DNA of 55,480 nt from Fischerella thermalis PCC 7521 (GTDB lineage Bacteria > Cyanobacteriota > Cyanobacteriia > Cyanobacteriales > Nostocaceae). Position 1 is the first letter of the stretch. Each line of letters begins with the position of its first letter. A model generated the notes under the pieces. The model worked only from the letters and a program-made list of their open reading frames with translations, was not told where the DNA came from and ran no database searches. Below, piece after piece: positions 27,228-36,813 of this stretch. Location: the NCBI RefSeq assembly GCF_000317225.1, contig NZ_AJLL01000034.1, positions 1 through 55,480 of the forward strand. The letters are read 5' to 3'. A program made the position numbers and the translations under genes.

Positions 27228-28873
27228 TTATCCTCTAAGCTTAATTAAACTAACATTTTTGTTTAACAATTCTTGTGGTTGTCGAAGTGGGATATATGCT
27301 CTACTTCGTTCCCCTGTACTCCATTCTGATGTAGGTGGGTCGAATCGAACATAATCCAATGTTGTAATAACTTGAACTCCCTCTGAGTCAAAATATTGAA
27401 CATTGAAGAAGTCTGAGGTAGCAGATCCCTGTTTTGCTTCGACAGAAAAAGCTATTGCACCGCCTTCCCACAAAGTATTCTGAAATTTATCTGGAAGCGA
27501 TTCTTTTTTTAGTACTCTAATATTCCAAATTTTAAAGTTATCTGGCAAAGAACCAAAATCAACTTTAATTTGCCTCCCTTGACACATAAGATATTCACTT
27601 TCATAATATTCACAACTATTGTTAGACCTCAATCTTGTAGGTGGTAAAAACTCAGTAATAGATGTTGATACTTTTGGAGTAGGTGTTGTTTCTTCTACTG
27701 AGGTTCCTCTTTCAGTATTTGCTAGATTTGTTGGTATTACTGGTGGATTTAATGTTCCAGGGTTCGGTGTATTTGTTGGTGGCTGTCCTATTCTTATTGT
27801 TGACATTGGTGTAGGTTCAGGTTTTGATTTACTGATATCTTGGAGTATTGAAATTACATTTGGAATCAGCCATATTGCAGTTGGAGTTCCTACCAGCAAT
27901 AAAACAGCACCAATCTCCCAAAACTTAGTTTTTGATTGTTTCGGTCTGGTAGTCTTATTAGTACTACTAACATTCCTACCTAAAACTTGCTGCGATGACT
28001 GAAATTGCTGGTTTTGATGTGAGCTAGGCGAAACTCTTCTAGAATTGGGAATTGGAGTAGGAATAAGTGCTTGCAATGCTTCTGATGCATTCTGATAACG
28101 CTGACTAAAATGGTCGCTCACCATTACACTGAGAACATCTGCAAGGCGATCGCTTACTTGTGCATAGTTACGCCAGATAATTTCACCAGTATTAGGATCT
28201 TCAGACAGTTGATAAGGTTGCATCCCTGTGAGAGCTTGAATACCAATTATTCCCACTGCGTAGATATCACTGGCTAATTTGGGTTTACCCTTAGCTTGCT
28301 CACTTGGTATATATCCTGGAGAACCAATTCCCGCTGTTAAACTGGTTTGTCCCTGATGGTTGACTGTTAAAACACTAATTTGTTTGACTGCACCAAAATC
28401 AATTAACACTAATTTTCCATCTTTTTGCCGTCGTCTGATATTCGCAGGTTTAATATCACGATGAATAACATTTTGTTAATGAACTACTGTTAAAAATTCT
28501 AAAATTTCTTGTAAGAGTTTCACAGTTTTTTGTTCGCTCCAGGGTTGACCAAAAATGATTTCTTGACTTAAATCATGTCCATCAATAAATTCTTCAACTA
28601 GAAAAAATCATCACCTTCCTCAAAATGTGCGTAGAGACGTGGTATCTGATCATGTTCGCCAAGGTGATAAAGAGTTTCTGCTTCTCTTTCAAACAAAGCT
28701 TTAGCGATAGGGAAAACTTCTGGTCTGGGGTCTTTAGGCTTGAGTTGCTTGACAACACAGGGGTGATTATTGGGTAAAGCCAGGTCAATAGCTTTGTAGG
28801 TGTCTCCAAAACCACCACTACCCAATGTTGAAGTAATTTTGTAGCGATTGAGAAGAATTTTACCAATAAACAT
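27228..28873 (-). pseudogene. Broken Ser/Thr protein kinase gene
   Basis: The N-terminal frame (28598-28873) encodes the glycine loop LGSGGFGDTYKA and the Lys of VVKQL. It breaks at a run of six T on the coding strand (28602-28607), where seven would give FFLVEEFIDGHDL. Downstream in the restored frame, a TAA (28476-28478) replaces the Gln expected in VVHQQNVIHRD; HRDIKP and DFGAVKQ are otherwise intact. A frame open from 28409 codes for the rest of the kinase, a membrane helix (GAVLLLVGTPTAIWLIP) and an extracytoplasmic domain. Two independent lesions argue for a real pseudogene. Confidence 0.85.
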
Positions 28874-29045
28874 AATGTTTATAGGGATGTGCCATGTAAA
28901 GTGTTAACCACCCTAAAAACTTATTTAACTAATTATTAACCTTTGATAACAAACAGTATCAAAATAGACTGTTTCCTAGTTAAATGTAACACTAACATGC
29001 TTGCAAAAGTTTTAAGCTAATTCATTTGAGCAAAACAATTTAAAT
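28874..29045. promoter_or_regulatory. Upstream region of urtA
   Basis: Urea importer operons of cyanobacteria are usually activated by NtcA through GTAN8TAC sites. The closest match here is GTATCAAAATAGAC (28950-28963), which has GAC instead of TAC. I see no well-placed TAN3T -10 box after it. Treat this as a weak candidate only. Confidence 0.3.
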
Positions 29046-30359
29046 ATGAGACGGCGTAAGTTTATAGTCTATGGTTCCGCCTCCTTGGGAGGAAGCTTGA
29101 TATTAAAGGGTTGTGCCAACAATTCTTCAACTAATACCGCAGAAAGTCCAGCCTCAGGTACATCACCAGCGGCTTCTCCTGTTAGTGCTGCTGCTAATGG
29201 AAACACAATTAAAGTCGGAATTTTACATTCCTTAAGCGGCACAATGGCTATTAGTGAAAAAAGCGTTGTTGATGCCGAAAAACTAGCAATTAAAGAAATA
29301 AACGCTGCTGGAGGAGTCTTAGGCAAAAAAATTGAAGCAATTGTCGAAGATGGTGCTTCCAACTGGGATACCTTTAGGGAAAAAGCCACAAAACTAATTG
29401 ATCAAGATAAAGTTGCAGTCGTTTTTGGTTGTTGGACTTCTGCTAGCCGCAAGAATGTCAAGCCAGTATTTGAAAGCAAAAACCATATGCTTTGGTATCC
29501 AGTGCAGTACGAAGGACAAGAGTGTTCTCAAAACATTTTCTACACTGGCGCTGCTCCCAATCAACAAATAGAACCTGCTGTTGACTGGCTACTCAAAAAT
29601 AAAGGCAAAGAATTCTTCTTAGTAGGTTCCGACTACGTTTTCCCGCGAACAGCGAACACAATTATTAAAGCGCAGTTACAAGCTCAAGGCGGTAAAACAG
29701 TCGGCGAGGATTACTTACCACTAGGTAACACAGAAGTAACGCCCATTATCACTAAAATTAAACAAACTTTACCTAACGGTGGCGTAATTTTCAACACCCT
29801 GAATGGTGATAGCAACGTCGCATTCTTCAAACAATTGCAAGGTGCGGGATTAACCCCAGATAAATATCCCACCATGTCTGTAAGTATTGCAGAAGAAGAA
29901 GTCAAAGCGATCGGTGTAGATTACCTTAAAGGACACTACGCCGCTTGGAACTACTTCATGACAGTTGATACTCCCGAAAATAAGAAATTTGTTGAAGCTT
30001 TTAAAAAAGAATATGGAAATGATCGCGTCACAAATGACCCGATGGAAGCAGCCTATATCGGAGTTTATTTGTGGAAACAAGCAGTAGAAAAAGCCAAGAC
30101 TACCGATATCGCCAAAGTACGCGCCGCAGCCTACGGTCAGACCTTGAATGCTCCCGAAGGTAAAGTCACAATGGAAGCTAATCATCACATATCAAAAATA
30201 GTGCGAATTGGTGAAGTGAGAGATGATGGTTTATTTAATATTGTCTATGCTACTCCCGCACCAGTGGAACCAATTCCTTGGAATCAGTTTGTCAAAGAAA
30301 CTAAGGGATTTGCTTGTGATTGGTCAGATCCAAACAAAGGTGGTAAATACAAAGTTTAA
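29046..30359 (+). CDS. urtA: Urea ABC transporter substrate-binding protein
   Basis: It captures urea outside the inner membrane for UrtBCDE. The 437-residue lipoprotein-like precursor has RRRKF (twin-arginine-like) and a Cys at residue 23 after LILKG, then a Ser/Ala-rich spacer. The binding-protein fold ([20 protein letters not shown]) is of the branched-chain amino-acid/amide type, and [17 protein letters not shown] is typical of UrtA. It is first of five urt genes. Confidence 0.95.
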   Translation: MRRRKFIVYGSASLGGSLILKGCANNSSTNTAESPASGTSPAASPVSAAANGNTIKVGILHSLSGTMAISEKSVVDAEKLAIKEINAAGGVLGKKIEAIVEDGASNWDTFREKATKLIDQDKVAVVFGCWTSASRKNVKPVFESKNHMLWYPVQYEGQECSQNIFYTGAAPNQQIEPAVDWLLKNKGKEFFLVGSDYVFPRTANTIIKAQLQAQGGKTVGEDYLPLGNTEVTPIITKIKQTLPNGGVIFNTLNGDSNVAFFKQLQGAGLTPDKYPTMSVSIAEEEVKAIGVDYLKGHYAAWNYFMTVDTPENKKFVEAFKKEYGNDRVTNDPMEAAYIGVYLWKQAVEKAKTTDIAKVRAAAYGQTLNAPEGKVTMEANHHISKIVRIGEVRDDGLFNIVYATPAPVEPIPWNQFVKETKGFACDWSDPNKGGKYKV

Positions 30360-30380
30360 CCGATGAATTTTCCTTGGTGT

Positions 30381-30425
30381 CTTAGTGTCTTGGTGGTTGA
30401 AACACAAAGACGCAAAGACACTAAG
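30381..30425. repeat. Hairpin repeat between urtA and urtB
   Basis: CTTAGTGTCTT (30381-30391) pairs with the AAGACACTAAG near 30415-30425 across a loop containing GGTGGTTGAAACACAAAG. It is a dispersed host repeat placed within the operon and could attenuate or stabilise the long transcript after the highly expressed urtA. Confidence 0.65.
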
Positions 30426-30461
30426 AAGATTAAATTGGATTAATAGCTGCTTGGGGGAAAT

Positions 30462-31622
30462 GTGTTAGCAGGGTTTTTAGATGCCATATTTAATGGCATT
30501 AGTATTGGTGCTGTTTTGCTAATTGCAGCACTAGGTCTTGCCATTGTTTTTGGACTGATGGGTGTCATTAATATGGCCCATGGCGAGTTGATGATGTTGG
30601 GAGCATACACTACATTTGTGGTGCAAAATTTTAGCAAACAACTCGGTGGATTATGGTTTGAAAGTTATATATTTTTTGCTCTGATTTTTGCATTTTTAAT
30701 CACAGCAATTGTTGGATTATTTCTAGAACAGGGTGTGGTGCGTTATCTCTACAATCGTCCCCTAGAAACTCTGTTGGCAACTTGGGGTGTGAGTTTGATT
30801 TTGCAGCAGTTTGTTCGCAGTGTAAATTGGGTTTTGGTAATTGGTGTTGCTCTATTTTGTCTATTATTTTTTGGTGGTTTATGGATTTTGAATTCCCGCG
30901 CCAATTTTGGACGGGTGCGGAATTGGATTGTGACTGTAATTTTGCTACTTTCTTTGGGGGTGACAATCGCAGTCAGTAATTTTTTAAGTGCGACTTATCA
31001 ATTAGCTGTTACTCAACCTTGGTTTGGGGCGCAAAATGTCGATGTGACTCCACCTGGTTGGCTACGAGGTGGTATGTCTTTGGGTGGCGTGCAATTACCT
31101 TTTGCTAGGTTATTTATTATTGCTTTGACTGTGATTTGTGTGGTGGGTATTTACCTATTTTTGCAGCGTTCTAATTGGGGATTAAGGATTCGCGCAGTGA
31201 CACAAAATCGCAGCATGAGTGCTTGTTTGGGTATCCCGACACAGAAAGTTGATGCGATGACATTTGCACTGGGTTCGGGATTAGCTGGTGTGGCTGGGTG
31301 TGCGATTAGTTTACTCGGTTCTGTGGGGCCAAATACAGGACAAAATTATATTATTGATACTTTTATGGTTGTGGTTGTGGGTGGTGTGGGAAACCTGGTA
31401 GGTAGTATTGTGGCTGCGTTGGCGATTGGGACGGTAAATTTTTTGATCGGTTCTGGGACTTTGGCTTTGTTGTTGACTCCTGTTCAGCCTTTGGCAGATT
31501 TGTTTACGTTTTTTGCGACAACGAGTATGGCGAGGGTAATGGTGTTTGCATTAATTATTGCGTTTTTACAGTGGAAGCCTGCTGGTATTTTTCCACAGAA
31601 GGGTCGTACTGTTGATGTTTAG
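30462..31622 (+). CDS. urtB: Urea ABC transporter permease UrtB
   Basis: This LivH-type inner-membrane permease of 386 residues starts at GTG 30462 (MLAGFLDAIFNGISIGAVLL). About ten hydrophobic helices are visible, with the family block GLMGVINMAHGELMMLGAY near the N-terminus and VGGVGNLVGSIVAALAIG near the C-terminus. With UrtC it forms the urea channel. It lies 102 bases after urtA, with a hairpin repeat between. Confidence 0.95.
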   Translation: MLAGFLDAIFNGISIGAVLLIAALGLAIVFGLMGVINMAHGELMMLGAYTTFVVQNFSKQLGGLWFESYIFFALIFAFLITAIVGLFLEQGVVRYLYNRPLETLLATWGVSLILQQFVRSVNWVLVIGVALFCLLFFGGLWILNSRANFGRVRNWIVTVILLLSLGVTIAVSNFLSATYQLAVTQPWFGAQNVDVTPPGWLRGGMSLGGVQLPFARLFIIALTVICVVGIYLFLQRSNWGLRIRAVTQNRSMSACLGIPTQKVDAMTFALGSGLAGVAGCAISLLGSVGPNTGQNYIIDTFMVVVVGGVGNLVGSIVAALAIGTVNFLIGSGTLALLLTPVQPLADLFTFFATTSMARVMVFALIIAFLQWKPAGIFPQKGRTVDV

Positions 31623-31630
31623 GTTGAAAC

Positions 31631-31667
31631 AAACCGCCAAGACGCCAAGGACGCCAAGGACGCCAAG
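31631..31667. repeat. GACGCCAAG tandem repeat supplying the urtC ribosome binding site
   Basis: Almost perfect GACGCCAAG units fill the urtB-urtC gap and end two bases before the urtC ATG. The AAGGA at 31656-31660 created by the repeat sits nine bases before that ATG, the only good Shine-Dalgarno match there. The same repeat is translated inside mutS. Confidence 0.75.
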
Positions 31668-31669
31668 TT

Positions 31670-32791
31670 ATGAGAAGGAATAGAAAAAGGCTGATTTTAT
31701 TTGAGGTGGGGGTGGTGGTGGCGATCGCACTCATCCTGATTTTGATTATGCCTGTTGTTTTGTCTAGCTTTCGGCTGAATTTGCTGGGACGATTTTTATC
31801 GCTGGCAATTGTGGCTTTAGGTATAGATTTAATTTGGGGTTATACGGGGTTGTTGAGTTTGGGACATGGGATTTTCTTTGGCTTGGGTGGATATGCGATC
31901 GCTATGTACCTGAAACTGCAAGTTCCCCAAGGTGAGTTACCTGATTTTATGGGATTGTACGGGGTGACGGAATTACCCTGGTTTTGGCAACCTTTTTATT
32001 CGTTTCCTGTTGCGGTTGTTGCTGTGGTAGTGATTCCCGCAGTATTGGCGGGTTTATTAGGATATTTGGTGTTTCGTAACCGCATCAAGGGAGTATATTT
32101 TTCGATTTTGACGCAAGCGGCGACAATTGTTTTTTTCAATTTTTTTAATGGTCAACAAAAATTATTTAATGGTACGAATGGGTTGATAGATTTTACAACT
32201 TTATTTGGTGCGACGGTTAGTGATACAAAAACCCAGTTTGTTTTCTACATTCTCACAATATTGTTTCTTGTTGCTACCTATGCTCTTTGTCGCTGGCTAA
32301 CAAGTGGACGTTTCGGTAGGTTGCTTATCGCAATTCGTGATGATGAAAGTCGAGTGCGTTTTTCTGGTTACAATCCTACAGAGTTTAAAGTATTAGTTTT
32401 TGCTATTTCAGGAGCAATAGCCGGAATCGCCGGAGCATTTTACACTCTGCAAAGTGGTTCTGTATCACCAAGAGCAATGGATATTGCTTTTTCGATTGAA
32501 ATGGTAATTTGGGTTGCAGTCGGGGGACGCGCCACTTTAGTAGGAGCAATTTTAGGCGCTTTACTTGTTAACTATGCTCGTGTTTTCTTGAGCGAACAAT
32601 TTTCTGAAATCTGGCTATTTTTTCAGGGGGCGCTATTCTTAATTGTCGTCACAGTCCTACCGGATGGTATAGTTGGATGGCTGCGTCAGCAAAAATTTTC
32701 TCTTTTACAACGTCCTGCTCAAATTGCCACTTATCCCAGTTTAGAACAAGACCCCGAAGTGCAGCATGAACGCCAAAATCTTGGAAACTGA
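31670..32791 (+). CDS. urtC: Urea ABC transporter permease UrtC
   Basis: This LivM-type permease of 373 residues pairs with UrtB. It has an N-terminal positive patch (MRRNRKRL), about nine hydrophobic helices, DLIWGYTGLLSLGHGIFFGLG-type LivM motifs and the EAA-like loop FGRLLIAIRDDESRVRFSGYN. Its 3' end overlaps the urtD start by 26 bases, so translational coupling is likely. No defects were seen. Confidence 0.95.
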   Translation: MRRNRKRLILFEVGVVVAIALILILIMPVVLSSFRLNLLGRFLSLAIVALGIDLIWGYTGLLSLGHGIFFGLGGYAIAMYLKLQVPQGELPDFMGLYGVTELPWFWQPFYSFPVAVVAVVVIPAVLAGLLGYLVFRNRIKGVYFSILTQAATIVFFNFFNGQQKLFNGTNGLIDFTTLFGATVSDTKTQFVFYILTILFLVATYALCRWLTSGRFGRLLIAIRDDESRVRFSGYNPTEFKVLVFAISGAIAGIAGAFYTLQSGSVSPRAMDIAFSIEMVIWVAVGGRATLVGAILGALLVNYARVFLSEQFSEIWLFFQGALFLIVVTVLPDGIVGWLRQQKFSLLQRPAQIATYPSLEQDPEVQHERQNLGN

Positions 32792-33515
32792 AAACCTCAC
32801 TGTTACTTTTGATGGGTTTCAGGCATTAAATCAGTTGAACTTTAGCATGGATGTGGGAGAATTACGAGTAGTAATTGGCCCGAATGGTGCTGGTAAAACA
32901 ACCTTTCTTGATGTGATTACAGGTAAGGTGCAACCAACAAAGGGACGAGTTTTATTTAAAGGTAAAAATCTCCGTTTTCTCAAAGAACATCAAATCGCCC
33001 GTTTAGGAATTGGTCGCAAATTTCAAACACCTCGAATATACCTTAATTTAACACCTCGTGAAAATTTGGAACTTGCTAGCAACCGCAATAAAAATGTATT
33101 TTTGACTTTGTTCGGACATCCTAGTAATGCGGAAAAAAATAGCATCAAAGGATTACTAGAAACAATTGGTTTAAGAAATAAAGCAGATATTCCAGCAGGT
33201 TTACTTTCTCATGGCGAAAAACAACGTTTAGAAATAGGGATGTTGGTAGCACAGTCTCCTGATTTATTACTCGTTGATGAACCTGTGGCTGGGTTAACTG
33301 ATGAAGAAACTTATAATGTCGGGGAATTACTTTTGGCGTTAGCACAGAATCATTCAATTTTAGTGATTGAACATGATATGGAGTTTGTGCGCCAAATAGC
33401 CAGAAAAGTTACAGTTCTCCATCAAGGTTCCGTGCTGTGTGAAGGTAGTATCGAAGAAGTGCAAAATGATCCCCGCGTGATTGAAGTTTATTTAGGACAA
33501 CCGCAAGATAGTTAA
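32766..33515 (+). CDS. urtD: Urea ABC transporter ATPase UrtD
   Basis: LivG-type ATP-binding subunit, 249 residues. Walker A GPNGAGKTTF, signature LLSHGEKQRLEIGMLVA (SHGEK in place of canonical SGGQ, as in many UrtD proteins), Walker B LLLVDEPVAGLTDEE and a VIEHDMEF switch. It overlaps urtC by 26 bases. It works as a heterodimer with UrtE. Confidence 0.95.
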   Translation: MNAKILETENLTVTFDGFQALNQLNFSMDVGELRVVIGPNGAGKTTFLDVITGKVQPTKGRVLFKGKNLRFLKEHQIARLGIGRKFQTPRIYLNLTPRENLELASNRNKNVFLTLFGHPSNAEKNSIKGLLETIGLRNKADIPAGLLSHGEKQRLEIGMLVAQSPDLLLVDEPVAGLTDEETYNVGELLLALAQNHSILVIEHDMEFVRQIARKVTVLHQGSVLCEGSIEEVQNDPRVIEVYLGQPQDS

Positions 33516-33563
33516 TAGGGTTTGATATGAATGTAAGCGTTGACAACAGTCGTGTTTTTTAGT

Positions 33564-33630
33564 CGAACACAGATGAACACAGATACACACGGATAGCTTA
33601 TCGGTGTTCATCTGTGTGCATCTGTGTTCG
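33564..33630. repeat. Long hairpin between urtD and urtE
   Basis: A 21-base arm from 33564 (CGAACACAGATG...) pairs with 33610-33630 with a single mismatch, across 25 bases. It is built from the ATCTGTGTTC repeat family seen between devB and devC. A 21-bp RNA stem inside the operon could lower or stabilise urtE expression. Confidence 0.75.
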
Positions 33631-33656
33631 TTTCTTCTTCCTATAAATACAAAATT

Positions 33657-34355
33657 ATGTTGCAAATATCTAACCTTGATGTCTTCTACGGCGAAAGTCA
33701 CATTCTTCGTAATGTCGATCTGAGTGTTCCAGATGGACAAATGGTTTGTCTCATCGGACGTAATGGTGTAGGGAAAACTACTCTCCTCAAAACAATTGTG
33801 GGTTTACTCAAACACCGTAGCGGTAAAATTGCCTTGAATGAAACAATTATAAATTCCAAGTCTCCCGATCAAAGAGCAAAAATGGGAATTGGTTATGTCC
33901 CCCAAGGACGGGAAATCATACCGCGTTTAACGGTGAAAGAAAATCTGTTATTGGGTTTAGAAGCGAGAAAAAAACCAGCGAAAAATCAAGAAATACCCGA
34001 AGAAATTTTAACGCTATTTCCTGTGTTGAAAACTATGCTTTCCCGTATGGGTGGTGATTTGAGTGGTGGACAGCAACAACAATTAGCGATCGCACGTGCT
34101 TTAATGGGACAACCCCAATTACTTTTATTAGACGAACCCACAGAAGGAATTCAACCCTCGATTATTCTAGAAATTGAAGCCGCAATCCGCCGGATTGTCG
34201 CAACTACAGGTATTTCTGTTTTATTAGTAGAACAACACCTACACTTTGTCCGCCAAGCCGATTACTATTACGCTATGCAAAAAGGTGGTATTGTCGCCTC
34301 TGGTTCTACCAGCGAACTCAGTCAGGAAGTAATTCAAAGGTTTTTGGCTGTCTGA
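33657..34355 (+). CDS. urtE: Urea ABC transporter ATPase UrtE
   Basis: LivF-type ATP-binding subunit, 232 residues from ATG 33657 (MLQISNLDVFYGESHILR); an upstream start at 33624 would add 11 residues from repeat DNA. Walker A GRNGVGKTTLLKT, signature LSGGQQQQLAIARAL, Walker B LLLLDEPTEGIQ, switch VEQHLHF. It is the last urt gene. Its 3' end overlaps the convergent AI-2E-family gene by 22 bases. Confidence 0.95.
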   Translation: MLQISNLDVFYGESHILRNVDLSVPDGQMVCLIGRNGVGKTTLLKTIVGLLKHRSGKIALNETIINSKSPDQRAKMGIGYVPQGREIIPRLTVKENLLLGLEARKKPAKNQEIPEEILTLFPVLKTMLSRMGGDLSGGQQQQLAIARALMGQPQLLLLDEPTEGIQPSIILEIEAAIRRIVATTGISVLLVEQHLHFVRQADYYYAMQKGGIVASGSTSELSQEVIQRFLAV

Positions 34356-35425
34356 ATTTCGGAACTATATTTAACATCCTCGTTGGTTGCGGGAGTGAAT
34401 TTCCCTTCACGCCAATTATCGCCAACACTTTTGATAAAACTTCCTAAAGGAATAGCAACTAAAAGTCCTAATAATCCTCCTAATTTTGCACCTATCAATA
34501 AAGAAATTACCACCCAAACAGGGTTTAAACCAGTTAAGTTACTCAGAATGCGAGGCGCAACAAAATTGTAGTTAAATTGGTCGATCGCTACTGCTACAAT
34601 TAAAACTTCTACTCCTAACCAAAAATTACTTAATGCGACTAAAGAACTGACTATAGTAATACCTATCCCTGTCCCAAAAGGAAACAAAGCAAAAAAACCA
34701 ATTACTAATCCAAAAAGTAAACTCAAAGGAACTCGCAGCGCCAAAAAAGCTAGAGTAATCCCTGATGCCAAAATAGTAGCTAATGTTACCTGACCGATAA
34801 AATAATTTTGAAAATCTTCTCGTAATGAGTGACGCACTTGTAAGCCAACATGAGATGGAAACCACAGAAAGATACCATCCCACAAGCGCTCTCCATTTAA
34901 AACTAAGTAGAAAGTCAGTACTACTGTTAACAAAACATTAACTAAGCTACCAATAGTATCTAAAGCAAAGCCTAATATCCTACCCGTAAAATTTTGAATT
35001 TGATTGGATATTCTGTCGAGAATTTGAGGTATTAAACCACTTAAATGAACTGGTAATTGTTCAGTTGTTGCCCAATTTTGTAAAGCTTGTAGTTGTTGGC
35101 TACCAGAATCTATCCATGTCGGCAAAATATTAGCAAGTTCGTTGAGTTGTTGTATAATCAGCGGTACTAAAGTAATACCTACAGCTACTAATATTAGTAC
35201 AGCCAACAGTAGTACTCCAGCAATAGCAAGATTACGTTTCACCCCTCTTCCTTGCACAAATCGAATTGGATAATCCAGAATAAAAGCTAATAAAATAGCA
35301 GCAACAACAATGCTGACTAAAGGTTGAAAATAATTAATTACCTGAAGCAAAACCCAACCATTGAGAATGATCAAGGGAAATGCTAAGGCTATATTTAACC
35401 ATCGCGGAAGTTGATTTGCTGACAT
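34334..35425 (-). CDS. AI-2E transporter (PerM/UPF0118) family protein
   Basis: The 363-residue integral membrane protein has about eight helices, arranged as a pair or triple near the N-terminus, then GQVTLATILASGITLAFLAL, LFGLVIGFFALFPFGTGIGI and a C-terminal helix block ending at GLLVAIPLGSF. PFGTGIG-type and NPVWVVISLLIGAKLGGLLG motifs are typical. Family members include AI-2 exporters and sodium/proton antiporters, so the substrate is not deducible. It is convergent with urtE. Confidence 0.9.
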   Translation of the reverse strand: MSANQLPRWLNIALAFPLIILNGWVLLQVINYFQPLVSIVVAAILLAFILDYPIRFVQGRGVKRNLAIAGVLLLAVLILVAVGITLVPLIIQQLNELANILPTWIDSGSQQLQALQNWATTEQLPVHLSGLIPQILDRISNQIQNFTGRILGFALDTIGSLVNVLLTVVLTFYLVLNGERLWDGIFLWFPSHVGLQVRHSLREDFQNYFIGQVTLATILASGITLAFLALRVPLSLLFGLVIGFFALFPFGTGIGITIVSSLVALSNFWLGVEVLIVAVAIDQFNYNFVAPRILSNLTGLNPVWVVISLLIGAKLGGLLGLLVAIPLGSFIKSVGDNWREGKFTPATNEDVKYSSEIQTAKNL

Positions 35426-35554
35426 TGGGAATTGTTATATTAGTTGTTGGTTGTTAGTGGCTAATGACTTACTACTCCCCATCTCCCCATCTCCCCACAC
35501 CCTTACACCCATCTTCAAGTTAGTTGTTAGTGATTTATTGTTGATCTTTTACCA

Positions 35555-35998
35555 CTAACCATTGAAGATTCCCTTTTTCATAAAATCTAACAAAATTCGC
35601 TGATGCACTGGTCCAAGAGGACGGACTTCTCCTGCGATTTGGGAATAACATTGTCCTTGATGAATTTCATCTGATGTTACTAAACCCATATCCCAACCTT
35701 CGTTAAGAACAAGTTGATTTAATTCCACTAACAGTGGCGCTTGGAAAACGTGACGTACCACAGAGTCATCACCATAACAACCAAACTCAGACACTGTTGG
35801 AGGTAGATTGTAGCCAATTTCTTCTAAAATTTCTCGCTTCACTGCTACATCTGGGGTTTCACCAAGTTCGATATGTCCGCCAAATAGTCCCCAGTAACCA
35901 GGGTAGAGAATATTGGGAATGTTATCACGCAGTTGCATGAGAAATTTGTCTTTTTGGTAGAGAATAGCGATCGCTACATGCACTGGTTGCTGACTCAT
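35555..35998 (-). CDS. NUDIX hydrolase
   Basis: The 147-residue protein carries the Nudix box GGHIELGETPDVAVKREILEEIGY (G-x5-E-x7-REUXEEXGU), which coordinates Mg and hydrolyses nucleoside diphosphates linked to other moieties. I start at ATG 35998 (MSQQPVHVAIAILYQ). A longer frame from 36148 would overlap the neighbouring gene and encode nothing family-like. It sits 24 bases downstream of the OB-fold-like protein gene on the same strand. Confidence 0.88.
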   Translation of the reverse strand: MSQQPVHVAIAILYQKDKFLMQLRDNIPNILYPGYWGLFGGHIELGETPDVAVKREILEEIGYNLPPTVSEFGCYGDDSVVRHVFQAPLLVELNQLVLNEGWDMGLVTSDEIHQGQCYSQIAGEVRPLGPVHQRILLDFMKKGIFNG

Positions 35999-36021
35999 AA
36001 ATTTTCCTTGGGACAGAATCA

Positions 36022-36510
36022 TTACTTTTCTTCTACATACACTTCCCCATATTCTCTGTTTGCAATCGGAATACTCCGGTAGCGAATTTGACCTTTGATT
36101 ACTACTTGATCTCCAACTCGCAAATTTGTTTGATTGGTGATGACCCAAATTTTACCTGTCTCGTCCCTTACCAAATACGCTCGTCGTTTCAAGAGGGGAG
36201 CTATTTTTTCCACCTTGCCTTGGATGTATACTGTTGTATTACTATCTGGTTGCGATCGCAGTTCTCGAATTGGAGTCACATTTGCACCAAGAGCGTTGAT
36301 CCCAAAAAAGCTGAAATTACTGCAACTTACTAATCCAGCTGTGAGAAAGTAAGTTAATCCCAAATAAAAAACTGTGGAAGGAAGGTAATACGATTTTGGC
36401 TTTTGGATTTTGGATTTTGAATTGGGAATCTTTTTAGAAATCTGAGTTTTGTCAACCCATTTATGACATTCTTTTTTGAAATTAATGTAAAATTTATGTG
36501 CCTGTAGCAT
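36022..36510 (-). CDS. Probable lipoprotein or exported OB-fold-like protein
   Basis: The C-terminal 90 residues (VYIQGKVEKIAPLLKRRAY, then VRDETGKIWVITNQTNLRVG and VVIKGQIRYR) look like a small OB-fold or nucleic-acid-binding-like beta barrel. They follow a hydrophobic segment ending LTAGLVSCSN, a lipobox-like motif. The preceding stretch (KKIPNSKSKIQKPKS) is encoded by an AAATCCAAAA-type repeat, so the true start may be further in, for example near the hydrophobic segment. Function is unknown. Confidence 0.6.
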   Translation of the reverse strand: MLQAHKFYINFKKECHKWVDKTQISKKIPNSKSKIQKPKSYYLPSTVFYLGLTYFLTAGLVSCSNFSFFGINALGANVTPIRELRSQPDSNTTVYIQGKVEKIAPLLKRRAYLVRDETGKIWVITNQTNLRVGDQVVIKGQIRYRSIPIANREYGEVYVEEK

Positions 36511-36813
36511 ATAAAGATACCCTTTGGGGAAATTTTGGCATCAGTGGTTGCTTTGTCGCTATTTACAATGAGTCAGTTCCCCTTCAGTTTACCCATGTTC
36601 TTCACTTCTCAAAATACACTCTCAGTTGCAGCAACCAATCTGAGAAAATGGGTAATAGGTAATGGGTAATAGGTAATGGAATGGTTAGTGGTTATTAATC
36701 ATCTTCCCCGACCCTGTTCCCTCTTTCCCCTTTCCTATGGCAAATGCTGTTTGAAAAGCGCTACAGCATGAGACAGCGACACCAAAAAAAAGAGCGTATT
36801 TTTGTTAGTTCTG
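36511..36813. other. Gap before folD with heptad repeats
   Basis: GGGTAATAGGTAATGGGTAA-type heptads (about 36650-36680) and pyrimidine-rich CCCTCTTTCCCC tracts are present. No gene was seen. Confidence 0.5.

Noticed and set aside
28950-28963. Possible NtcA site upstream of urtA (GTAN8GAC)
   Set aside because: One half-site is imperfect and no well-spaced -10 box follows, so I keep it only as a weak candidate in the feature list.
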